From assembly GCA_016301865.1 (NCBI GenBank), contig JAEDOP010000052.1:1-5757 (forward strand): 5,757 nt of DNA. The letters are read 5' to 3'. The notes under the pieces are model-generated. The model saw only the letters and a program-made list of their open reading frames with translations, had not been told where the DNA came from and did not search any database. Positions within the stretch are counted from its first letter, which is position 1, and each line of letters opens with the position of its first letter. The DNA comes from Alphaproteobacteria bacterium. Lineage in GTDB: Bacteria; Pseudomonadota; Alphaproteobacteria; Rs-D84. A program made the translations under genes and the position numbers. Shown here in pieces: positions 1 through 4,761 of the stretch.

Positions 1-410
1 TGATGGTGAATTTGGGGATGATTGTTGGGTTGACTGCGTTGTTTGGGGCAACACTGACATTGCCAGGTATTGCAGGTATCGTGTTGACGTTGGGAATGGC
101 GGTTGACGCAAATGTGTTGCCGTTTGAACGTATTCGCGACGAAGTTCGTGCGGGAACGCCGACGTTGCGGGCAACAAATCTGGGGTTTGACAAGGCGATG
201 AAGGCGGTGTTGGATGGAAATCTGACTACGCTGATTTGTGGGTTGGTATTGTTCCAGTTTGGGGCGGGACCAATTCGTGGGTTTGCGGTGACGCTGTCGA
301 TTGGTATTTTGACAACCTTGTTCACTTGTGTGTGGTTGACCAAAGTATTAGTAGATTGGTATATGAACGGCAAAAATAAAAAAATTGGTTTTGTCGGTGG
401 TAAAAAATAA
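1..410 (+). CDS. secD: Protein translocase subunit SecD, C-terminal fragment (5' end outside window)
   Basis: This is the last ~135 residues of SecD, the inner-membrane partner of SecF. SecDF uses the proton-motive force to pull preproteins across the membrane after SecYEG/SecA transport. The reading frame is open to the window edge, so the ATG at position 3 is an internal methionine and not the start. The diagnostic block is GMAVDANVLPFERIRDE, about residues 31-47 of the fragment. It is the SecD signature and carries the conserved membrane Asp (D35 here) needed for proton coupling. Hydrophobic segments on both sides fit the final transmembrane helices of the RND-like fold. A short basic tail (NGKNKK) ends the protein. 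The stop is TAA, 21 bp before the preferred secF ATG, so the two genes are almost certainly cotranscribed. Nothing looks broken. Confidence 0.93.
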   Translation, partial: MVNLGMIVGLTALFGATLTLPGIAGIVLTLGMAVDANVLPFERIRDEVRAGTPTLRATNLGFDKAMKAVLDGNLTTLICGLVLFQFGAGPIRGFAVTLSIGILTTLFTCVWLTKVLVDWYMNGKNKKIGFVGGKK

Positions 411-417
411 TAAGTGC

Positions 418-424
418 AAGGGGG
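418..424 (+). promoter_or_regulatory. Ribosome binding site that decides the secF start
   Basis: The purine run AAGGGGG ends 7 nt before the ATG at 432. This favours that ATG over the in-frame GTG at 414, which has no ribosome binding site of its own. Confidence 0.7.
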
Positions 425-431
425 TAGTGTT

Positions 432-1295
432 ATGAAACTGCATTTTATGAAATATCGCAAGGTGTCGTATTTAGTTTCGGCGGCCTTGATTTTGTTGTCG
501 CTGTTGTCGTTGTTGGTGCGTGGGTTGAACTATGGTATTGACTTTTCAGGCGGTATCGCGATGGAGGTTAAGCCAGTTGTCCAGGACTATGGTATCGAAC
601 AAATGCGTGATGCGTTGGATGAATTTAATCCAGAATTACAGACGGTTGATGGTAATGCGATTTTAATTCGACTGGGGCTGCCACGTGGGGCAACAGACGC
701 CACACAAAATGAACGTGTCGCCCAGATTAAAAACATACTGGGTGATAATGTTGAATATACCCAGGTGCAAGTCGTTGGACCAAAAATTGGTGGCGAATTG
801 GTACGCGGTGGAATTTTGGCAATTTTGTTCGCGTTTGTCATGATGGCAATTTATGTTTGGATTCGATACAAGGGGGGCTATGCCGTTGGGGCATTCTGTT
901 CGTTGTTCTTGGACTTTGTGTTGATGTTTGGATTCTTTTCAATAACAGGGTTGGAATTTAACCAGACGGCGATTGCAGTTATTCTGACGGGGATTGGGTA
1001 TTCAATTAATGACAAGATTGTAAACTATGACCGAATTGATGAAAATGTTAAAAAGTATCACAAGATGCCAATGGGTGAATTAATCGATTTGTCGGTTAAT
1101 GAAATGTTGCGTCGTACTATGTTGACCAGTGTTTCAACGCTGTTGGCGATGATTGGACTGTCAATATTTGGTGGCCAGGTCTTGCGCGAATTTGCATATG
1201 CGATGGGATTCAGTGTAATTATGGGTACATTTACCAGTATGTATATTTCTAATATTATGCTGTATCACTTTAACCTGCGCGATAGTGATAAATAA
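432..1295 (+). CDS. secF: Protein translocase subunit SecF
   Basis: SecF is the second half of the SecDF proton-driven export motor in the cytoplasmic membrane. From the ATG at 432 the product is 287 aa, slightly shorter than the E. coli protein. In order: a first transmembrane helix (about residues 11-31), the DFSGG motif at 37-41 that opens the periplasmic P1-like domain, the VVGPKIGGEL stretch before helix 2, and then a cluster of hydrophobic helices. Residues 189-202 (GYSINDKIVNYDRI) are the SecF signature. D194 matches the conserved proton-coupling Asp, and the C-terminal LREFAYAMGFSVIMGTF stretch is also typical. The upstream GTG at 414 would add six residues but lacks a ribosome binding site. 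It lies directly after secD and 32 bp before the next gene, in an operon. Confidence 0.95.
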   Translation: MKLHFMKYRKVSYLVSAALILLSLLSLLVRGLNYGIDFSGGIAMEVKPVVQDYGIEQMRDALDEFNPELQTVDGNAILIRLGLPRGATDATQNERVAQIKNILGDNVEYTQVQVVGPKIGGELVRGGILAILFAFVMMAIYVWIRYKGGYAVGAFCSLFLDFVLMFGFFSITGLEFNQTAIAVILTGIGYSINDKIVNYDRIDENVKKYHKMPMGELIDLSVNEMLRRTMLTSVSTLLAMIGLSIFGGQVLREFAYAMGFSVIMGTFTSMYISNIMLYHFNLRDSDK

Positions 1296-1314
1296 TTTTG
1301 TGTGCATGCGCCAC

Positions 1315-1321
1315 GGGGGGA
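1315..1321 (+). promoter_or_regulatory. Ribosome binding site for the PDZ/S41-like gene
   Basis: GGGGGGA lies 6 nt before the ATG at 1328. It supports that start over the in-frame TTG at 1298, which would put an unlikely hydrophilic, Cys-containing extension in front of a clean signal peptide. Confidence 0.6.
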
Positions 1322-1327
1322 CGGAAT

Positions 1328-2836
1328 ATGGGAATAAAAAAGTTTTTTGTTTTTATGACAGTTGTTCTGGGGGGATTGAAGGGCGCATGCGCGGATAGTT
1401 TATTCTTTGATGATGAACCGGTCCAAGATGGTTTGCCTGTGTTTGAGGTGTCAAAAACATTTGCCGAAATTTACCAGAAATTAGATGATGTGAATTGGGC
1501 AGGGAAAAACCTGAATATCGCGATTGAAAGTATTGAAAACTTAAATAAAAATGCGCATGTTGCCGCAACCGATGAACGTGTCGTTTTGGTGTGGGGGGAT
1601 GATATTGTTGCAAATTTCCCGCGGCCCGCCGCCAATGATTGGAATGGATTTGGTGAAATCACAACAGCACTGATATTAAAGATGCGTGCATATGATTCGA
1701 ATTTGCGCGGATTGTCGGAAAGCGAAATGTATCAAGCAGTGGTGGACAGTCTGATTCGTGGTGTTGATGAAAATGGACGATATGTTTTTTCCAAGGCCGC
1801 AGAAATTACCGAAGATGGCCGATTGCTGACCAGTGTTGGAATCGAAGGCGCACGTGATTCGCGCGGTAATTTTCGTGTGAATGGTATCTATAAGGGCGCG
1901 CCCGCAGATATGGCGGGTATTCGCGCAGGTGATTTGATTGAACAGATTAATGGACGATACGTGGCGGATATGTCGGATGCAGAATTGAATGCGGTTATGA
2001 CCGGATTTAATTCTGGTACGTCCAAGATTCATGTGTTGACGCCGGCGGGGAATAAAGATGTGGTGTTACGGCGCGCTACAATCGTTTTGGCGGATGCGGA
2101 TGTTGTTCTCCGATTAGACCCAGACACAGGCGGGTTGTTGGAAATTATTGTGCATAATGTATCAGATGGCGCGGTAAGTATAATTAACGAGGCATTGGAA
2201 CGATATCCGGATGTGTCGGGGATTGTACTGGATTTACGTGTGGCGGGCGGTGATGATGAAAGGGCCGCTGCAAAACTAGGTGGATTGTTTATTGGAAAAA
2301 ATCCGATTATGCGAATCGTTGAAACCGCATTGGACGAAGTAGAAGTTGTTCCCGGTGGCGATGCGGTGACGGATGCGCCGGTTGTTGTGCTGATGTCTGA
2401 CCAGACGCGTGGCACGGCCGAAGCATTGGTTGCGGCATTTTATGAAAATGCGCGTGGGGTGTTGGTGGGGACGCCAACTGCCGGGTCTGCGCGAATCGCA
2501 TCGCGAATTGATTTGGACAATGGTGGGGCATTGGAATTATTGAACAAATCAATAAAAACGGGGCAGGGGCGCAAGATTGATGGACGTGGAATTTTTCCGA
2601 TTGTATGTCTGTCTAATATCAGAACCAATCAACAGCAGAATGCGTTTTTCTTGAATGTTATAAATAATGACTTTAATGCGCAGGATTTTAATAAAGATGC
2701 AACAGTTGATGCAGATACGATTCGTCGTGGCTGCCCGGTGATAACAAATGGTGCGGACGAAGACGCGGTTGCAGCGGCGGTATCGGCCAAAATTCTGACG
2801 GATAAAAAGGTTTATAATAGGTTAATTGCGGAATAG
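1328..2836 (+). CDS. Secreted PDZ / S41 (CtpA-like) peptidase-family protein, probably catalytically inactive
   Basis: From the ATG at 1328 the product is 502 aa. Residues 1-22 form a signal peptide with a basic start, a hydrophobic core and ACA before D23, which fits signal peptidase I; C21 does not sit in a convincing lipobox. A helical N-terminal region follows. The PDZ domain (about 170-250) includes GAPADMAGIRAGDLIEQING. The S41 core spans about 270-430 and includes VSGIVLDLR, VVVLMSDQ and GVLVGTPTAG; near its end KIDGRGIFP fits the usual C-terminal signature. Family members are periplasmic Ser/Lys proteases that trim protein C-termini. Aligned without gaps to the Prc/CtpA SASASE...FGKG region (from memory), the catalytic Ser becomes G362 and the Lys becomes S387; the Glu after the Ser motif remains (E365). 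I infer a binding or adaptor role rather than proteolysis. It is third in the secDF operon, consistent with envelope protein quality control. Confidence 0.8.
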   Translation: MGIKKFFVFMTVVLGGLKGACADSLFFDDEPVQDGLPVFEVSKTFAEIYQKLDDVNWAGKNLNIAIESIENLNKNAHVAATDERVVLVWGDDIVANFPRPAANDWNGFGEITTALILKMRAYDSNLRGLSESEMYQAVVDSLIRGVDENGRYVFSKAAEITEDGRLLTSVGIEGARDSRGNFRVNGIYKGAPADMAGIRAGDLIEQINGRYVADMSDAELNAVMTGFNSGTSKIHVLTPAGNKDVVLRRATIVLADADVVLRLDPDTGGLLEIIVHNVSDGAVSIINEALERYPDVSGIVLDLRVAGGDDERAAAKLGGLFIGKNPIMRIVETALDEVEVVPGGDAVTDAPVVVLMSDQTRGTAEALVAAFYENARGVLVGTPTAGSARIASRIDLDNGGALELLNKSIKTGQGRKIDGRGIFPIVCLSNIRTNQQQNAFFLNVINNDFNAQDFNKDATVDADTIRRGCPVITNGADEDAVAAAVSAKILTDKKVYNRLIAE

Positions 2837-2846
2837 TTTTATTTAC

Positions 2847-2851
2847 AGGGG
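2847..2851 (+). promoter_or_regulatory. Ribosome binding site for the PAP2 gene
   Basis: AGGGG lies 7 nt before the ATG at 2859. An in-frame TTG at 2826 would overlap the preceding gene by 11 bp but has no such site, so the ATG is preferred. Confidence 0.6.
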
Positions 2852-2858
2852 TGTGGAT

Positions 2859-3539
2859 ATGTTTTTAACGGCAAATAATGAAATTAAATGGCGAAAAATG
2901 GGTGTTGGCGCACTGGTGACAGGGGCGTTGGTTATGTGTGGAATAATGTGGTTTGATAAACCGTTATATTTATTCCTGCGGCAGTTGGATTGTCGGCTGT
3001 GGAAATGGTTTGACGTGTTGTTTGATGCCAAGGTCTGGATTTTTGGTGCACTGATTGCGGTTATGGTTTTTTGTATAAAAAAGTGCGTTAATACGGATTG
3101 CAGTTTCTTGAAATGTGCGCCACGGTTGCATGTAGGCGCGTTTGTTCATAATTTCGTATTGAATATCAAAACTAATAATGCGTTTTTAATATTGTGCAGC
3201 GTTTTAGGCGCAGGGATTATTGCCAAGGTGATGAAAATATTTATAGGTCGCGCGCGACCCATATTCTTTGAGGCGTTGGATATGACTGGATTTTTCCCAC
3301 CGTCCATTGAATGGGCATTTAATTCTATGCCGTCGGGTCATACAACGGTTAGTTTTGCAGGATTAGTTATGATTGGTATGCTGGCACCACGGTACAAGGT
3401 GTTAACGTGGACATTGGCAATTGTGATTGGTGTGTCGCGTGTTGCGGTTGGTGCGCACTGGCCGTCGGATGTTTTGTTGGGGGCGTTCATTGGTATGGCG
3501 TTTGCCGACATTGCAAAGTGGTATTTGTTAAAGAAATAA
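2859..3539 (+). CDS. PAP2-family integral membrane phosphatase
   Basis: This is a 226-aa polytopic membrane protein with the full phosphatidic acid phosphatase type 2 signature. KX6RP is at K126-R133-P134, PSGH at 158-161, and SRX5HX3D at R194, H200 and D204. In this family H200 is the nucleophile, H161 the general acid, and K126/R133/R194 bind phosphate. Hydrophobic segments near residues 15-35, 58-75, 107-125, 165-180 and 183-215 suggest 5-6 helices with the active site at the outer membrane face. Likely substrates are lipid phosphates: undecaprenyl pyrophosphate (PgpB/BcrC-like), phosphatidylglycerophosphate, or lipid A 1-phosphate (LpxE-like). The sequence alone does not decide between them. 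It is the last gene of the operon, 22 bp after the preceding stop and directly before a terminator. No sign of damage. Confidence 0.88.
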   Translation: MFLTANNEIKWRKMGVGALVTGALVMCGIMWFDKPLYLFLRQLDCRLWKWFDVLFDAKVWIFGALIAVMVFCIKKCVNTDCSFLKCAPRLHVGAFVHNFVLNIKTNNAFLILCSVLGAGIIAKVMKIFIGRARPIFFEALDMTGFFPPSIEWAFNSMPSGHTTVSFAGLVMIGMLAPRYKVLTWTLAIVIGVSRVAVGAHWPSDVLLGAFIGMAFADIAKWYLLKK

Positions 3540-3563
3540 AAATCCCCCGGTTGGGGGATTTTT
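3539..3563 (+). terminator. Rho-independent terminator, probably bidirectional
   Basis: A 10-bp stem pairs 3539-3548 with 3553-3562 around the loop GGTT. The C5/G5 core is flanked by an A-run on the left and a T-run (3559-3563) on the right. It overlaps the stop codon of the PAP2 gene and ends the secDF operon. The same hairpin read on the minus strand also has a T-rich 3' side, so it can stop the convergent Cys-rich gene ending at 3613. Confidence 0.92.
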
Positions 3564-3576
3564 AGTGGTTAGCGTT
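3561..3576 (+). repeat. Short sequence shared with an arm of the 134-bp palindrome
   Basis: The 16 bases TTTAGTGGTTAGCGTT match the minus strand of 4697-4712 (in the right arm of the palindromic element) at 15 of 16 positions. The match starts inside the T-tail of the operon terminator. It may be a lineage-specific short repeat, a remnant, or coincidence. Confidence 0.35.
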
Positions 3577-3612
3577 GGAATAAATAACACTTGTATGTTT
3601 AAGCAAAGCGGG

Positions 3613-4338
3613 TTAGTTGGTGTAATAACAATTTTCGAAATCGTTAGTTGTTTCGTTGATGAAAAGGTATTCATAACTGCCGCTGGCGTCAGAACCAGAC
3701 ATTATAGTGTTGGCTGGGATATAACAGTCGGTTATGCTGGTTGCACCGCCGAAAGGTGACGGAGCGTGGGTTGTGCCATAAACGCCACCAGATGATGGAC
3801 ATCGGCTGCAACTGTTGCCATTGCGATAATATCCCTTGTCGCAGATAAGGGTAGCGCCTGAACAACTATATACGCCCCAGGTCGGGCACGGGATGCAACT
3901 ATTGTCTGTTTTTAGATATTTCGAATTACATGTGAATGTTGTGTTGTTGCCAAGTGGGCAGGTGGCGTTGTCTGGGCATGGGGTGCAACCGGTCCGGGGG
4001 TCTGTTGGACTGCCATAATATCCATCGGCGCATTCATATGTTGTTGTTTGACCTTTGCAAGAGCATGTGTGTGGTTCGATCCCGCAATTAGCAGAGTATG
4101 TCCCTGCGCTTATTTTTGTTACAATTCCAGCGGTATTTGAATATGATGAACCGTTTTGACACGTGTTGCATGCGGTGACGCTACAACTGGTTGCGTATGT
4201 GCCATATGGGCAAAGTTCATATGTTGCTGTTGTGCAACTGCTGCTTGGGGTAAGGCTGCCACCAGGTGTTATTGCTTCAAGTGCGTGTGCACTATTGCAT
4301 ACCAGGCACAGTGTGCCGATTGTTAAAAGTTTTTTCAT
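3613..4338 (-). CDS. Secreted cysteine-rich repeat protein of unknown function
   Basis: The product is 241 aa. Residues 1-19 are a signal peptide (MKKLL start, hydrophobic core, AHA before L20), so it is exported. The mature part has 21 cysteines in about 222 residues and no hydrophobic anchor. Between about 85 and 185 it shows repeated units of roughly 30 residues of the form C-x3-Y-[YL]...C-x2-C-P, for example ECADGYYGS followed by CTPCP, CNSKYLKTDNSCIPCP, and CDKGYYRNGNSCSRCP. This resembles EGF/TNFR-like disulfide modules. The C-terminal ~40 residues are Ser/Thr/Asp/Asn-rich with only two Cys (205, 237). The start is fixed by an excellent ribosome binding site. It is convergent with the PAP2 gene and preceded by a long structured leader with a terminator, so expression is probably attenuated. 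Function is unknown; a surface, adhesion or host-interaction role is only a guess. The odd Cys number leaves at least one unpaired or intermolecular. Confidence 0.8.
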   Translation of the reverse strand: MKKLLTIGTLCLVCNSAHALEAITPGGSLTPSSSCTTATYELCPYGTYATSCSVTACNTCQNGSSYSNTAGIVTKISAGTYSANCGIEPHTCSCKGQTTTYECADGYYGSPTDPRTGCTPCPDNATCPLGNNTTFTCNSKYLKTDNSCIPCPTWGVYSCSGATLICDKGYYRNGNSCSRCPSSGGVYGTTHAPSPFGGATSITDCYIPANTIMSGSDASGSYEYLFINETTNDFENCYYTN

Positions 4339-4344
4339 TCAAGA

Positions 4345-4351
4345 CCTCCTT
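4345..4351 (-). promoter_or_regulatory. Strong Shine-Dalgarno for the Cys-rich gene
   Basis: On the minus strand AAGGAGG lies 6 nt before the ATG at 4338. It is the strongest ribosome binding site in the window and fixes the start. Confidence 0.9.
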
Positions 4352-4373
4352 GTTTTCATTTGTTTTGCGAATG

Positions 4374-4400
4374 AAAAAACCGCTGAAAAATCAGACGGTT
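4374..4400 (-). terminator. Rho-independent terminator inside the leader of the Cys-rich gene
   Basis: On the minus strand, 4400-4396 (AACCG) plus 4394-4391 (CTGA) pair with 4386-4383 (TCAG) plus 4382-4378 (CGGTT). One base is bulged (4395), the loop is four T, and a T6 run (4379-4374) follows. Only the minus strand has a T-tract after the stem. It lies about 23 nt upstream of the Shine-Dalgarno, and I see no promoter between the two. The gene must therefore be reached by read-through or antitermination. Confidence 0.8.
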
Positions 4401-4462
4401 GGAGGCTTGAAACTATCTTATAAAATAGCGGGTTTATTCTATATATTCACCGCCCTCCAACC
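4397..4462 (-). promoter_or_regulatory. Candidate antiterminator pairing (9 bp)
   Basis: On the minus strand GGTTGGAGG (4462-4454) is perfectly complementary to CCTCCAACC (4405-4397). Forming it closes a compact junction around H4 and an alternative hairpin (4428-4423 with 4418-4413). It takes away the 5' arm of the terminator (ACC at 4399-4397) and breaks H3 and the first five pairs of P2. Mutual exclusion of this kind is what a transcriptional switch requires. Confidence 0.5.
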
Positions 4463-4529
4463 ATGATGATTGGAGTTTTTTTGCATCTTAACTTGATGTC
4501 AAACGTTATAAGAGAGGTTTCAAGGCCTC
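4402..4529. repeat. Long-range interrupted inverted repeat (leader helix P2)
   Basis: The arms are 4402-4423 and 4506-4529. They are complementary in three perfect blocks (5, 7 and 7 bp) separated by a one-base bulge and a short internal loop. As DNA each arm contains TTGAAAC followed 3-4 bases later by CTTATAA. The spacing between these two words is too short for a sigma70 promoter, so an RNA helix is the better explanation. Confidence 0.65.
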
Positions 4530-4556
4530 GTCCCCAGAATACCTGAGGACTTTGTT

Positions 4557-4585
4557 ATTATATCGAAAAAAAAATCTTTCTGCAA
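4557..4585 (-). promoter_or_regulatory. Sigma70-type promoter for the leader and Cys-rich gene
   Basis: On the minus strand a perfect -10 TATAAT (4562-4557) stands 17 bp after TTGCAG (4585-4580), which keeps the TTG of the -35 consensus. The spacer carries a run of ten T. The predicted start, about 7 nt downstream, is 4551-4550, exactly where the first leader hairpin begins. Confidence 0.65.
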
Positions 4586-4586
4586 A

Positions 4587-4591
4587 TAGTT
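4587..4591. repeat. Left 5-bp target-site duplication of the palindromic element
   Basis: TAGTT directly abuts the left terminal inverted repeat and is repeated in the same orientation at 4726-4730, directly abutting the right one. Confidence 0.6.
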
Positions 4592-4725
4592 AGATAAACA
4601 AAAGTTTATTTAAGTGTAAGTGGTTAGTGCCAGTGGTTAGTGGTGGCACTATAATGTGCGGCAAATGCCGCACACATTCACTAAACACTTGCCACTAACA
4701 CTAACCACTAAACTTTTATTTATCT
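4592..4725. mobile_element. 134-bp MITE-like palindromic element
   Basis: The ends are 17-bp inverted repeats (4592-4608 and 4709-4725, 16 of 17 matching). The whole element is an imperfect palindrome. Its centre is a 9-bp perfect stem (4655-4663 with 4666-4674, GTGCGGCA core). The arms differ in length by about 12 bp and share several copies of the word TTAGTG, often as GTGGTTAGTG. It has no coding capacity. A 5-bp direct repeat on each side fits transposition by a DDE transposase supplied elsewhere. Alternatives are a REP/BIME-type intergenic repeat or a structural hairpin at which the flanking TAGTT is coincidental. Confidence 0.6.
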
Positions 4726-4730
4726 TAGTT
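4726..4730. repeat. Right 5-bp target-site duplication of the palindromic element
   Basis: TAGTT directly follows the right terminal inverted repeat and matches the copy at 4587-4591. It occupies the position where a -35 element for the downstream promoter would lie. Confidence 0.6.
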
Positions 4731-4744
4731 CTGGGGGATTTTTA

Positions 4745-4753
4745 TGATATAAT
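4745..4753 (+). promoter_or_regulatory. Extended -10 promoter of the MFS-like gene
   Basis: TGATATAAT is a perfect extended -10 (TGnTATAAT). The bases 17 bp upstream (TTAGTT, 4725-4730) are a poor -35, as expected for extended -10 promoters. The predicted start near 4760 is within about 2 nt of the ATG at 4762. Confidence 0.65.
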
Positions 4754-4761
4754 GAATTACT

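Larger units (their letters stand above)
4374..4550 (-). ncRNA. Structured leader RNA / candidate attenuator or orphan riboswitch
   Basis: The predicted transcript starts near 4550 and reaches the terminator at 4374, about 177 nt. In order: H1, an 8-bp hairpin (4550-4543 with 4537-4530, loop GTATT), starting at the predicted +1. P2, a long-range helix: 4529-4525 with 4406-4402 (5 bp), 4523-4517 with 4413-4407 (7 bp), and 4512-4506 with 4423-4417 (7 bp), with one bulge and a 4x3 internal loop. H3, an 8-bp hairpin (4475-4468 with 4462-4455). H4, a small 4-bp hairpin (4453-4450 with 4431-4428). Then the terminator. H1 and H3 each contain one G-U pair that would be a C-A mismatch if the plus strand were transcribed, supporting minus-strand RNA. 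A perfect 9-bp alternative pairing (4462-4454 with 4405-4397) excludes H3, the base of P2 and the terminator arm. No known riboswitch signature was recognised. It could also be a stand-alone sRNA. Confidence 0.6.

Noticed and set aside
1353..2628. Minus-strand open frames opposite the PDZ/S41-like gene
   Set aside because: They are low-complexity shadows of a well-supported plus-strand gene, and overlap each other in different frames.
4401..4424. TTGAAAC...CTTATAA motif as a sigma70 or heat-shock promoter
   Set aside because: The two words are only 3-4 bp apart, too close for a promoter. Their inverted partner at 4506-4529 makes an RNA helix the better explanation.
3565..4466. Plus-strand open frames (3565-3759, 3836-4018, 4163-4423, 4266-4466)
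   Set aside because: They lie mainly antisense to the Cys-rich gene, have unnatural composition, no good ribosome binding sites and no recognisable domains.
4455..4482. Plus-strand hairpin followed by seven T, resembling a Rho-independent terminator
   Set aside because: On the plus strand the stem is only 6 bp with a 9-nt loop, and no plus-strand transcript upstream needs it because the operon ends at 3563. On the minus strand the same site forms a better 8-bp hairpin through a G-U pair, fitting the leader RNA.
4374..4550. Leader RNA considered as 6S RNA, tmRNA, SRP RNA or a T-box
   Set aside because: The 5' and 3' ends do not pair to form the 6S rod, there is no SRP GGTCAGG/GGAAGCAGCC core, no tRNA-like ends or tag frame of tmRNA, and no convincing T-box sequence. 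6S cannot be fully excluded without a covariance search.
4650..4655. TATAAT within the palindromic element as a plus-strand promoter
   Set aside because: It has no TG extension and no acceptable -35 at 16-18 bp; a better promoter lies at 4745-4753.
4619..4712. Repeated GTGGTTAGTG words considered as plasmid iterons or a CRISPR array
   Set aside because: The copies are few, irregularly spaced and in both orientations as arms of one palindrome, with no spacers of constant length and no replication or cas gene nearby.
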